64,000 nucleotides of DNA, from the NCBI GenBank assembly GCA_008729055.1, contig SDUX01000007.1:5005409-5069408 (forward strand). Reading direction: 5' to 3'. Position 1 is the first letter of the stretch, and every line of letters begins with the position of its first letter. Shown here in pieces: positions 32,484 through 42,444 of this stretch. Under the pieces are notes generated by a model. The model was not told the DNA's origin. It searched no databases and was given only the letters and a program-made list of their open reading frames with translations. Position numbers and translations under genes: made by a program. This DNA is from Pyropia haitanensis (Eukaryota; Rhodophyta; Bangiophyceae; Bangiales; Bangiaceae).

Positions 32484-33856
32484 TCACGGCAGCGACGGCG
32501 ACACAGGCGGCGCGTCCTCTGGCGCGAGCACCCCCTCTGTCCGCCCCCCCAGCACCCGCTGCGCAAACGCCGTCACCATCTCGTTCACCGCCGCCGGCGC
32601 CTCGTCGTGCGCGCAGTGGCCGACGCCCTCGAGGACGACGAGCCCCCCCCCCGCGCGCACCGTGTCGTACTCTGCCAGCGGCGCGCACAGGCGGTACGGC
32701 TCAAAGCTGTCGCGCTCCCCCCACACCAGCCGGGTCGGCACGCCCAGCTGTGGCAGCAGGTCCTCCGCCAGCGGCCCCGTGTCGTACGACGTGAACGCCA
32801 AAAATACGGCCAGCGCGCCAGGCGACTCGGCGGGCTCGAGCAGCAGCCGCACAAGCTCGTCGTCAATGGCGGCGCCAACGGCGTACGCCTGCGACAGCAC
32901 CCGCCGGAGGGCGGCCGGCTCGGCAACGTAGGCGAGGAAGGCGGCACCGACGGGCCCCACCGCCAGCGCCCGCATCGCCAGCGGCGCAAAGACGTCGGCG
33001 AGGAAGCCTCGCTTGCGCACGTGGAGCATCCGCAGCGAGGGGCTGATGGCCACCAGGCCCGCCGCGCAGCCGGGCTCATCGACGAGCGCTTGCATGCACG
33101 CAATGGCGCCAATCGAGTTGGCCACCAGCAGCACCGGTGCGGGCGGCGGCGCGTCCGCGTCGTCCCCACACGTGCCGTTGGCAGCGGGCGCCGGAATGGG
33201 CGGCACCCCCCGCCCCGCCGGGAGCACCACGTCGGTGAGGAAGCCCCGCAGCTGCGCCGACCAGTATGGAAACGAGTAGGCGGCCGCCTCGCCCACCGCG
33301 TCGGCCGTCCCCGGTGGCGGCTTGTCCGACAGCCCAAAGCCGAGCAGGTCCACCGCGTAGGTGCGGTAGCCGGCGGCGGCCAGCGCGGGCACGTTGCGCC
33401 GCCATTGCCGGCAGTTGGCGCCAAAGCCGTGGACGCACACAATGGCGGGGCGGTCGGCTGCGTCGGGCGCGTCGTCCCCCGCCGCCAGATACTCGATGCG
33501 CCAACCACGAAAGGAGTAGGTCCGCGCCGCGGTCGCCGCGACGGAAGGCATGGCCGCCAGGTCCGCCGCCGTCGGCACGACGTCAGTAAGCCGGGTGGGC
33601 TCCAGGGGGGGGGAGGCGGGGGGGGGGGGGCTGCCGCTGTGCAAAAAAAAGTAGGTAGGGAGGAGGGATGGATCGGGTGCGCCTTGCAGGGCGCGGGAAG
33701 CAGGCGGGGGGCGGCCACACGCATGCCGTGCACGGCCGACGCGGCCGCCCCGAGCGCGGTGCGAGCATGCCTCGGTGACGCCCGCGTGGCGGCGCGGCCA
33801 CCAAGCGTCACCGCCGTCTGCCGGGACACCGCTGGAGGTGCTGAGAGGAACGCCAT
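32484..33856 (-). CDS. Plastid-targeted alpha/beta hydrolase
   Basis: Starts MAFLSAPPAVSRQTAVTLGG, a plastid transit peptide with Phe at position 3. The hydrolase fold is clear: oxyanion-loop HGFGANCRQW, LLGFGLSDKP, nucleophile elbow VANSIGAIAC (Ser), acid VWGERDSFEP (Asp) and base GVGHCAHDEAP (His). The order and HGFGA/LLGFG motifs resemble cyanobacterial and plant hydrolases near pheophytinase, where the elbow reads GNSLGG; here it is ANSIGA. Substrate unknown. The transit peptide and the hydrolase are in different frames. A T8 tract plus CACAG (acceptor at 33637-33638) suggests an intron ending just before 33636. A slip in the G tracts at 33606-33630 is the alternative, since I found no donor in the right phase. 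Confidence 0.85.
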
Positions 33857-34449
33857 GGTCGTGGTCTCTGGAACGGGTGGCACAAGCCGCCAAGGTACTG
33901 GTCAGGGTCACCAGGTATCGGAGGACACGACAGGACCCGACGCAAGCCGCAAGAGACAGAGTCGCAGACCAATGCGGCGGATGAGCTTCCACCGCCCTCA
34001 CCAACTCAATGGGTGACACCAGCGCGAGTGTCTGGTTGGGCCACAGACATGGTTGGCCAGCCAGTCAGCCGTTCGGGTCCCGACACAATCATGACAGCCA
34101 CTGGCCACGCAACGAGATCGTCAAGGCACCAACCCCATTGGGAGGTGTGGGAGGTGGCAATGGCGTGATCGTTCCTGACCTCTTGCTCACATCCTCTATC
34201 TGGTGGCTGGGTGACTGTCTGTCCAGTACACCCTGCTTTTGTCTCTGTTGGTGTTGGTGCGGTGCCGACACGGAAGAGGCGGGTGTGAACATTGGTGCGG
34301 GGCCACGCACCGCGTCGTCCATGGTCGGCGCTCGCTCCTGGCCTTCGTGCTTCTCATCATCGCTTGTGCGAGGCCGGCCATCTTGCTCTTCATCATCGCC
34401 TCTGCTCGCTGCTCCCCCGGCCGCCAGCCTGTCCCGTCCTCCGGCGTCC
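33857..34449. promoter_or_regulatory. Divergent intergenic region, hydrolase / PP2C
   Basis: About 590 bases between two divergent ATGs of plastid-targeted proteins. No gene seen. The last 150 bases before the PP2C start are Ser/Cys/Ala-coding in frame but contain no ATG near a transit-type sequence except 34450. Likely both promoters. Confidence 0.45.
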
Positions 34450-35529
34450 ATGGCGTTTGTCTCGGCGGCGGTGCTGCGGGCGGCGGCGCCGCCCACGGGG
34501 CGCGCCGTCACTGACCTCCGCACCTGCGGGCTGACGCCGCCCGCCAGTCACATTGGGCGCGCCAGCAACGGCCTCCTCTCCCCCCTGGCCCCCACTGTCG
34601 GCCGCGGCGGCGGCGCTGCCGCCGCCGCTGCCGCCGCCGCGTCCACCGGTGGCCGCCCGGCGCCGCGGATGCTGGGCGGCCTGCTGCCGTTCCCCTTTTT
34701 TGGCAAGAAGGCAGAGGAAGGGCGGGTGCCCCTGTCTCTCGAGTGTGGCTACGTCTTTTTGGCCCACCCGGAGAAGCAGACGGGCGAGGACGCCTTCTTC
34801 ATCGAGGGCAACGCGTTGGGCGTCTTTGACGGCGTTGGCGGGTCGGCCAACCGCGGGGTGGACCCGCGGCTCTTCTCCCAGTCTCTCGCCGCCCTCACCG
34901 CCGAGGGCGTCGCGGAGCGCGGGGCGGCCAACGTGGTGGCGTGCCTCATCAAGGCGGTCGAGGCCAATCCCGAGGCGGGCGCCTCCACCGCCGTCGTCGT
35001 CGGCCTCGACAATGTGGGCCGCGTGTTTGGGGTATCCCTCGGCGACAGCGGCGCGCGGATTATCCGCAACGGCAAGGTCATCAAGCGGAGCAAGGAGCAG
35101 TCGCACGCGTTCAACGCGCCCTACCAATTATCCGACCTTGATGTGAGTGACACCGTGGCGATGGGCTCCAATATTTCTAGCCGTGTCAAGGAGGGGGACA
35201 TCCTGCTGCTCGCGAGTGATGGCCTGTTTGACAATGTGGAGGAGGCCGAGATCCTCTCTCTGATCACCGCGGCAAACGGGGACATGGTCGCGGCAGCCGA
35301 GACGCTTGGCTCGGTCGCGAGCGAAAAGTCCCAGCTGCCGGACTTGGACTCCCCGTTCGCCAAGGCGGCGAAAAAGGCGGGCGTGCGGTGGCGCGGCGGG
35401 AAAATGGACGACGTCACCGTGCTGACCGCCCGGGTGGTGCGGGACCCGGACAATGACCCGGTGAGCGTTTTGTCCCTCCTGCCTGAGAAGGGGACCGAGC
35501 CGGATGAGGACTCGCTGGTGGAGATGTGA
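34450..35529 (+). CDS. Plastid-targeted PP2C phosphatase, PTC7/TOPP type
   Basis: ATG 34450 begins MAFVSAAVLRAAAPPTGRAV, a plastid transit peptide; 359 residues in all. The catalytic PP2C fold shows metal-ligand motifs GEDAFF, GVFDGVGG, ASDGLFDN and MDDVTVLTARV. It also has ASTAVVVGLDN, GVSLGDSGARII and HAFNAPYQL, the order and wording of the PTC7 branch of Mn/Mg-dependent Ser/Thr phosphatases. The metal ligands are intact. Single exon. Earlier in-frame codons are open but carry no family signal, and the MAFV start fits other plastid proteins here. Confidence 0.92.
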   Translation: MAFVSAAVLRAAAPPTGRAVTDLRTCGLTPPASHIGRASNGLLSPLAPTVGRGGGAAAAAAAAASTGGRPAPRMLGGLLPFPFFGKKAEEGRVPLSLECGYVFLAHPEKQTGEDAFFIEGNALGVFDGVGGSANRGVDPRLFSQSLAALTAEGVAERGAANVVACLIKAVEANPEAGASTAVVVGLDNVGRVFGVSLGDSGARIIRNGKVIKRSKEQSHAFNAPYQLSDLDVSDTVAMGSNISSRVKEGDILLLASDGLFDNVEEAEILSLITAANGDMVAAAETLGSVASEKSQLPDLDSPFAKAAKKAGVRWRGGKMDDVTVLTARVVRDPDNDPVSVLSLLPEKGTEPDEDSLVEM

Positions 35530-36114
35530 GGGTGGGAAGTGGGGGAGGAGGGATCGGCGGGGGGGGGGGGCGGGGGAGACTGGAGAGAGGCGCTCTGCGT
35601 CTTTCTTTTTGCTGTTTCTCTCCTGGCTTGGGGGTAGAGCGAAGTGGCAAGCAGTGTTTGACTTTCTTGTTGGTGAGGGTGGGATGGAGTGTGAGTCCCG
35701 CGTACTTCATGTGGTGCCCGCTTGCCTGTCGCACGGGGGGCGACGTAGGCTCTCGTCGGGTGCGGACGATGGGGTTCTTTCAATCTGCTGGTGCGTATGC
35801 GCCTCCACTGTCTGTTTCCCCCGATCCTGAGTACGCGCGGATGTGGAGCCGGTGCTCTTCTGCTCTTCCATATCCAGTAGAGTGCTGTTGACTGCGCAGC
35901 GGCGCACCAGCGCCGCCGCAACACCGGCGATTGCAACCCACCATGGTGATGCCCACGGCGCGGGTGACCCGAACCGTCGGTCGCCTTCCGCCTTGGCATG
36001 GTGCCCACCAGACCCGTGTCGCGCAGTCGCACGAAAGAAAGAAGAACAGTATGTTTGCACCCACGCCAAGTCCAAAAGAAAAGAGACAAGCAAGAGCCCT
36101 ATATACAAAGTGTG
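35530..36114. other. Convergent intergenic region
   Basis: 585 bases between the 3' ends of PP2C and the REJ-like gene. A G10 run near 35560-35570; otherwise T/G-rich 3' UTR-like DNA. No gene seen. Confidence 0.6.
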
Positions 36115-39100
36115 TCATTGCGGGGAGCGCGGGGATGTCGGCAGCGGCGGCATCGGAGGGGGTGTCGGTGGGGGTGACACGGTCAACGAGCCACCGTCGT
36201 CGGGCGTCCGCACGCCCGGCGGGGGTGGCGGCAGCGCCGCGCCGTCGGCGGGCGCGTGCACCTCCCTGGGGGGCGTCCCCCACTCGGAGGACGTGGCGAG
36301 GTCCGACGCCGCCGCGCCAGCGGTGGACGCGCCGCCGCCCGCCGACGTCCCCTCGGACGAGACGGCGCCGGCAACCGGCGGGGGGACGGGCTCGTCCGCG
36401 CGAGGCGAGCGTCCCCTCACAAAGGAGGCCAGCGGCGGCGCCGGCGGGGGGGCGGCTGCAGCAGCGGCGGCGGGAGGCGCCGCCCCCGCATCCCCCGCTA
36501 ATGGTGCAGCTGCGGGCGGGGCGCCAGGCGCGGCCGCTGCCGAGGCCGCGGCCCCCGTTGCGGCGCCCACCGCTGCCTCGTCGCTCGCAAACGGCACCAT
36601 CGCAGAAGTGTCCGACGCGGCGTCTATGGAGGCGACGGTGAGCCCGCCAGCCGAGCCGCCGCTGCCGTCTGCGGCGGCGACGGCGTCGCCATCGTTTGGA
36701 ATGAGGACGGCCACGGCGCCGCCACCAGCACCCGTCGGCGCGGCGCGGAGACCCGCAGTGTCCAACCCGCCGGCATCGCTGCCACCACCGGCGTACGGTT
36801 CCCGGTCGGGTGCGTCGGGGAGGGCGCCGGCGCCCACCGCCGACTGCGCCACGCCAAGCACCCCGTCGTCAAAGCCGGGCATCCCCGCCGCTGGGGGCAG
36901 CGCCCGCGTCTGCGTGTCGAGGTCGAGCCGAATGTCAGTGCGGCCGTAGAAGTCGCGCTCCACCCAGTTGGCCACCGCCGCTGCCTCGGACGTATCGTCT
37001 GCAAACGTCGTGGCCGCAATGTAGGTGCACGCCGAGACAACCAGCAGCAAAAAGATGATGCCGCACAGGATGCCAACGATGAAAAGGACGCTGATGACGC
37101 CCTCCAGGTCGTCATGGCCACCGGGCAAGGGGTCATCGCACGTTGCACGGCGGGCCCCAAACAGGCCCAGCCGGTCAGACGACGTCACCACCGACATATC
37201 GTCAACGGTGGCGGCATTGGACAGGCCCCGGTAGTTGCGGCCGTACAGCTCGGAGCCGGCGACGTGGACGCCATCGTTGAGCCGCTTGACGGGCGACAAG
37301 GAAAACGCCTCGATCGTGGAGCAGCCGTCGGCGCGTGACATCAGCTGCTGGTCCATTGGCAGCGTGACGCTGTAGCAAAAGGAGGAGGCACGGGTAGCTG
37401 GCCTGGCCGAGACCTCACGCGTATGGGGTTGCGACGTGCCCACCGCCACCCGTGGCGCCGCTCGTAGCTTATTGCCAGGCCTTAGCTCGTCAATGTCGAC
37501 CGACACGAGCTTGGAAGACTGCGAGCGGGACTCGTTGTTCCCATACCGCACCCCAGACAGGAACACGTAGTCAAACGTCTCGGCAATAGAAACGACTTTG
37601 CGCTCCGCTCCGCTCGCATAGACCGCAGGGCACCAGCCAAAGGCGCCCCCAAGGTTGCCCTTGAGGTACAGCCCCTGCTCAGCGTTGCACATCACCGCAA
37701 CGGTGAGCGACGACGCCGTCGACGACGAGCCAGCGCTCGGTCCCAGTGTGGTTGTCAGGTCAGCCGCCAGCTGCGGGTCCACCACGGAGCCCATCCGGTA
37801 AGTATGGGTGAAGCCACACGACTTGTCCTTGGTCGCCACCGTCGTCACCTGCTGTCGTCGCAGCTCCATGAGGTCCAACAGTAGCGTGTTGGCGTCCCCA
37901 AGGCGTGGCAAGAGCCGGGAGCGCGACGAGCCGCCGGCGCTGCGCCGAACCGACAGTTCCACAAGGCGGTCGTAAAACTCAGTGACAGAGCCGCCCAGCT
38001 CGAGCTGCGCCTCTGAGTGGATGACCCTCGACACGTCCGTTGAGCGCCGGGACGAAATCGTCTCAAGCGACTCCGAGTCGGGCGTCCGCTCGATGGCATT
38101 GGTAGCAATCGACACCAACCGGTACATGGTGCTCTCGTCAGGCAGATGCTTGATGTCCATCGCCGCAAAAGTGGCCGCCGCGGTCACTAGGTTCCGAGCC
38201 AGCGCCGTCGTCGGAACGCTGAGCGCTGAGATCTGCGCAACCCGGTCCACCATCTCTTGCACAATCAACGAGACCGCACGCTCGTGCTCCTCCTCGACAC
38301 CCGACGAAAGCGCGACCACCTCTGCCGACGACACCTCTGAATTGAGCGTCTCGGTCAGGTACATCGCGTCGAGCATGTACGAGCCGTCGTCGCCCGCAAG
38401 GTGCCGCACCTGCAGCGAGCGACTGTGGGTGGCAAGGGAGCGTGACAGGTTGGCATTCTGGCGGATCACCAGCGGCTCTGGCTGCTCCGCCGAGTCCAGC
38501 ACCGACAGCCCCGAAGCGGCCACCAACCGCACCAGCACCCGGTACTGGCCTGGCCGCAACACGCGGAAGGACGCCTGTGGAGCGCCCGTACAACCGTCGA
38601 CACACATCTCCTTGCCGTCCGCGTCCACCAGGTAGAAGAAGAAGAGAACGTCCGGGGTGGTAAACGTGGAGACGGCCGACAAATGCCACTGCGTTTCCGT
38701 GTCGCCGTCGAAACGCACAAGCCGTGGAAAGTACAGGTGCGGCGCCTCCTCCACGACCAGCTCATACAGGACCCGCTGCGGCTCGGTGGCCACGGCCGAC
38801 TTGTTACCGGTGGTGGAGCTGCCAAAGAACTCCACCTGCAGCTGGTACGTCGTGCGCGGCATCAGTGCGGCAGACTGGAAGCCCAGTAGTGGCCGCCGCA
38901 CAAAGGCATTCTCCTGCCCGGGGCTCCAGTACCCTGGCCGCGACAGCAGAGCGCCGGGCATTCGCACCAGGTCCGCGTGCGGGGGGAGGAGCGAGTACTC
39001 CCACGTCACGCCTTCGTCTGCTTCGGGAGCCACAATGAGCTCGTCGTGAGACTTGATCGACCGCAAGTTGACCTTTTCGCCAAGCGCGTTGCGGAACACG

Positions 39101-42100
39101 ACAGCCGAGAACGGGGCCACCGACGTAGCCAAGAGGGGGAGCAGCTCTAGCTCCTGCACCACAGCCGCCGACACCCGGCTGGGCTCCCGGCTGTCCTGCA
39201 CGGACAGCTCGTAGCGAATGAAGACGCTGTGGTTGAGCGACCGCGTTGCCGACAAGGAATCCTGGGGCACGGTAAAGGTGTGAGGCATCCCGTACGTCCC
39301 AGTGTTGTTGGGATGCACCCACCGCCCAGACGACCACATGCGCGCCGCCGGCGTCGGCGACGCCGGTGCCGGGGACGCCGTCAAGCCATCCCCTGGCGCG
39401 GCTTGGCTAGGAAGCATCTCCACCGGGCAGGGGATATCGTAGGCGCTCGTGTCCCGGTCGCGGATGTGGCAGTCCCATCGGTAGCGCAGGTACCGGGACT
39501 GGTTGCCGGTCAACAGGTCCGGGTCGTGAGAGCGCGAGCCCGTCAGCACGTACGAGTCGTTGCCCGACACCTGGACGCGGCCCTCGCCGCTGCCAATGAC
39601 CGGCACCAGCGGCGACGCATCAATAACGACGCCAATCCGGGCAGTGCCATTGACTGCCGGTTGGTCCTTGATCGACGCAACGAGCACCACGTCATGAACG
39701 CCGGGCAGGAGATCCGCCTGCGGCACGATCAGCTCGCGGCCGAGACGAACGGCAGTGATGCTGTCGTCCGACGACAGCGTCTGGTTGCTAGACGACATCC
39801 GCATATTGATAACCGTCCCGTCGCCACGGTCATAGGTCCAGTCATAGAGCACCTCGGGCACGCCGTCAAAGCAGGACGGGAGCTGCACCTTGGCAATGAC
39901 CCGGAGACCCACGCCAGGGTACGCCGCTGTCCGTGTCACGGGCTGCACCAGGCTCACCCCAATGAGCGTGGAGTTGCGGCGGACGAGGTCCAGGCCCGCC
40001 TGACCGCCGCCATACTTGGTCGTGACCTCCACTACCAGTGAGTGCAGCTCGTCCAGCGTCGCGAGAAAGTCGTTGTCAATGGACAGGGTCGAGCCGTTGG
40101 TCGCCGCGCCCGAGCCCAGCACGTCCGCTCCGGCCGCGTTGCGCAGGATCCACTGATAGTCCAGCTCTGACGGGCGAGCGCCACGGACGACAGCCAAAAA
40201 GGTAGACTGCCCACAAACAGGCACCCCGTGGCGTGCCATAGACCCCGGGGAGGCCGTGCCGTTGACGCCACCAGGTGGCACCTCGAGGGATGTCCCCACC
40301 GAAACGATATCCACAGCCAGCTTGCCAGACGTGTACGTCCAGTCAAGTGCGTTGGAGACAACGTGGTTGATCACCACCGACAGGTCGTACGTCATGCCTT
40401 TGCCAACCTCCTCTTGCGGTGGGACAGTAAAGGTCAGCGAGGTGGGCGTCACTGCCACAATCCAAGACGAATCCAGCGCGGCGTTGGAGAAGAGCACTGC
40501 GTCGCCCCGAGATGGGTCCCAGTCGGTAAAGTTGCCCATGAGCGTCCGGTTGTAGCCACCCGCCACGTCCCCGTTGGGCAAATCCCCTTCGGCCAGCCGC
40601 AGGTCGCTGCCGGCGTAGTCAAAGCGGAAGGTCGGCTGTGTGCGGTCAACCGCCACACTGACGTTGCTGCCAGCACCACCGCCGCCAACACCGTCGGGGG
40701 CGGTGGCCGTGCCATTGCCCCCTGACGACGACCCCGCGCCTGCGCCAGAGCCACCGCCGCCTGCCAGGGGCCCCGACGTCAGCAGCAGCCAGGTCTGGTT
40801 CTTGCCCGCCCCCGGGGTGGTCTCAAAGACGGCCGTCTCATAGTAATCGGGCGCGCCGTACACCACCACCGAGTTCTTGCGCAGAACAAAGTCCGACGAC
40901 GCGCCCGGCACTCGGAAGCCCAGCAGCTCCCGGCCCACGCTGTTGAACATGGTGACGGTGAGGGCCTCCCCCCCCGCGGGCGAGTGCGGCACATCGTCTT
41001 CCACGCGGGTGACCACCACCGGCGGGCGGCCGCCGACGATCACGTGAAGGAAGGTGGTGTAGAGCTCCCCTGCAAACTCGGTGCCGGCCGTGAAGCGGTC
41101 CCACTCAAAGACAACCTCCACCGGCCCGGCGCGGTACTCGTTCAAGGCGAGTCCAAACAGGACCGTCCCGGTAGAGCCGTCCGCAGCAAACGCAAAGCCA
41201 CAGCCGTCCTCCACCTCCACTCGCCCCCCGTCAATGAGGGTGCCAGACTCGGCACCGCAGCGCGTCGGGTCATGGTTCATCACCATGGGGTTGGCCGACA
41301 CAGTGGTCGCCAAGTCCCCAAAGGAAAAGCTGGTGCCCGGGTCAACACCGCCGCCCGCGCCGTCGGCGCCCGCCCCCCCCCCAGCACCCGACGCGGGCCC
41401 GAGGGCGGCCGTCGAGTTGGTACCGTTGAGGTACTGGGCAAACGCGAAGAGAGTGCGGTTGGTGTTGCCCAGCAGGTCCGCGTAGTCCACCTCGAGCGCG
41501 TTGTCCGTGCCCGAGTAGAGCACCGGCGTGGGGGAGCCCGGGACCACCCCAAAGATGGCCAGACCCGCCACCACAAACGTCACCGAGTGGCTGTCGTACA
41601 GGCTGTTGTCCGCCTTGTGGCGGAGCTCCCAGGTGTAGGTGCTCACGCCGGGCATGCGGTCAAAGGCAAACGCGACGGTCGCGTTGAACGAGACGCCATC
41701 CCCGTTGCTCACCGGCGACACCTCCGTGTCCTCCGTCGCGTGAAGCACCCCCGGCACGCTGCTGCGCTGCACCAGCAGGTAGTCGTCGAGGGTGCGGTTG
41801 GGCTCGGCAAAAAAGGTCCAGCTGATCGAGTCCTCGGCGGTGCCGTTCAGCAGCAACACCGTCCGCGTCGCGCCGCCGGTATACTCAATGCCGCCGGGTG
41901 ACCAGCGCGAGACTACCGACGGTAGCGAGACGACATTGACTCGCCCGTCAGCGCCGCCGCGACCACCGCCGCTGCCACGGCCACCGCGGTCGCCAACGAG
42001 AGCGGCCACTTCAGCCTGGCCGCGTAGGGGCGGCAGTCCCACCGCCAGCCCCCGCCGGGGTAGCCCCGCCAGGCCCCCATCAGCGCCCGTCACAGCCGCC

Positions 42101-42444
42101 GCGCCGCCGTCGTCGCCGCCGCCGTCGCCGCCGTCTCCCGCTGCCGCCGCCGCTGCCACTGCCGCCACCACCGACGCGCCGACCAGCCCGCCGGCGAGGA
42201 GCGCCGCGGCGAGCCAGCCGCGCCGGCGCGGCGGCGCCGGTCCACCTCCTCTGGCGCCACCACCACCGTCGACGCCGCGGCCACCGCCGCCGCAGCCGCC
42301 GCCGCCACCGCCGCCACCGCCGCACCTTCCGCGTCCGCGTCCGCGTCCGCGTCCACGTCCGCGTCCATCCCCCCCTCCCCCTCTCTCCGCCCCCTCCTCC
42401 CCCCCCCGCGCACCGCGAGTGGCGGCACACCGTACGCGCCTCAT
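36115..42444 (-). CDS. Very large single-pass surface protein with a REJ-like region
   Basis: An intronless 2109-residue frame from ATG 42444. A signal anchor lies near residues 75-105 (GWLAAALLAGGLVGASVV). The ectodomain of about 1650 residues has many N-glycosylation sites. Around residues 935-1010 it shows IDASPLVPVIGSGEG, SYVLTGSRSHDPDLL and YLRYRWDCHI, the pattern of the REJ domain of polycystin-1 and egg-jelly receptors. A transmembrane helix (ISVLFIVGILCGIIFLLLVV, about 1780-1800) is followed by a 300-residue Pro/Ala/Gly-rich cytoplasmic tail. I see no PLAT domain and no polycystin channel helices, so it is not a full polycystin. A role in cell-surface recognition or adhesion is inference. 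The frame stays open over 6.3 kb with balanced composition in the ectodomain, so the gene is real. Confidence 0.8.
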   Translation of the reverse strand: MRRVRCAATRGARGGEEGAERGGGGDGRGRGRGRGRGRGRCGGGGGGGGGCGGGGRGVDGGGGARGGGPAPPRRRGWLAAALLAGGLVGASVVAAVAAAAAAGDGGDGGGDDGGAAAVTGADGGLAGLPRRGLAVGLPPLRGQAEVAALVGDRGGRGSGGGRGGADGRVNVVSLPSVVSRWSPGGIEYTGGATRTVLLLNGTAEDSISWTFFAEPNRTLDDYLLVQRSSVPGVLHATEDTEVSPVSNGDGVSFNATVAFAFDRMPGVSTYTWELRHKADNSLYDSHSVTFVVAGLAIFGVVPGSPTPVLYSGTDNALEVDYADLLGNTNRTLFAFAQYLNGTNSTAALGPASGAGGGAGADGAGGGVDPGTSFSFGDLATTVSANPMVMNHDPTRCGAESGTLIDGGRVEVEDGCGFAFAADGSTGTVLFGLALNEYRAGPVEVVFEWDRFTAGTEFAGELYTTFLHVIVGGRPPVVVTRVEDDVPHSPAGGEALTVTMFNSVGRELLGFRVPGASSDFVLRKNSVVVYGAPDYYETAVFETTPGAGKNQTWLLLTSGPLAGGGGSGAGAGSSSGGNGTATAPDGVGGGGAGSNVSVAVDRTQPTFRFDYAGSDLRLAEGDLPNGDVAGGYNRTLMGNFTDWDPSRGDAVLFSNAALDSSWIVAVTPTSLTFTVPPQEEVGKGMTYDLSVVINHVVSNALDWTYTSGKLAVDIVSVGTSLEVPPGGVNGTASPGSMARHGVPVCGQSTFLAVVRGARPSELDYQWILRNAAGADVLGSGAATNGSTLSIDNDFLATLDELHSLVVEVTTKYGGGQAGLDLVRRNSTLIGVSLVQPVTRTAAYPGVGLRVIAKVQLPSCFDGVPEVLYDWTYDRGDGTVINMRMSSSNQTLSSDDSITAVRLGRELIVPQADLLPGVHDVVLVASIKDQPAVNGTARIGVVIDASPLVPVIGSGEGRVQVSGNDSYVLTGSRSHDPDLLTGNQSRYLRYRWDCHIRDRDTSAYDIPCPVEMLPSQAAPGDGLTASPAPASPTPAARMWSSGRWVHPNNTGTYGMPHTFTVPQDSLSATRSLNHSVFIRYELSVQDSREPSRVSAAVVQELELLPLLATSVAPFSAVVFRNALGEKVNLRSIKSHDELIVAPEADEGVTWEYSLLPPHADLVRMPGALLSRPGYWSPGQENAFVRRPLLGFQSAALMPRTTYQLQVEFFGSSTTGNKSAVATEPQRVLYELVVEEAPHLYFPRLVRFDGDTETQWHLSAVSTFTTPDVLFFFYLVDADGKEMCVDGCTGAPQASFRVLRPGQYRVLVRLVAASGLSVLDSAEQPEPLVIRQNANLSRSLATHSRSLQVRHLAGDDGSYMLDAMYLTETLNSEVSSAEVVALSSGVEEEHERAVSLIVQEMVDRVAQISALSVPTTALARNLVTAAATFAAMDIKHLPDESTMYRLVSIATNAIERTPDSESLETISSRRSTDVSRVIHSEAQLELGGSVTEFYDRLVELSVRRSAGGSSRSRLLPRLGDANTLLLDLMELRRQQVTTVATKDKSCGFTHTYRMGSVVDPQLAADLTTTLGPSAGSSSTASSLTVAVMCNAEQGLYLKGNLGGAFGWCPAVYASGAERKVVSIAETFDYVFLSGVRYGNNESRSQSSKLVSVDIDELRPGNKLRAAPRVAVGTSQPHTREVSARPATRASSFCYSVTLPMDQQLMSRADGCSTIEAFSLSPVKRLNDGVHVAGSELYGRNYRGLSNAATVDDMSVVTSSDRLGLFGARRATCDDPLPGGHDDLEGVISVLFIVGILCGIIFLLLVVSACTYIAATTFADDTSEAAAVANWVERDFYGRTDIRLDLDTQTRALPPAAGMPGFDDGVLGVAQSAVGAGALPDAPDREPYAGGGSDAGGLDTAGLRAAPTGAGGGAVAVLIPNDGDAVAAADGSGGSAGGLTVASIDAASDTSAMVPFASDEAAVGAATGAAASAAAAPGAPPAAAPLAGDAGAAPPAAAAAAAPPPAPPLASFVRGRSPRADEPVPPPVAGAVSSEGTSAGGGASTAGAAASDLATSSEWGTPPREVHAPADGAALPPPPPGVRTPDDGGSLTVSPPPTPPPMPPLPTSPRSPQ

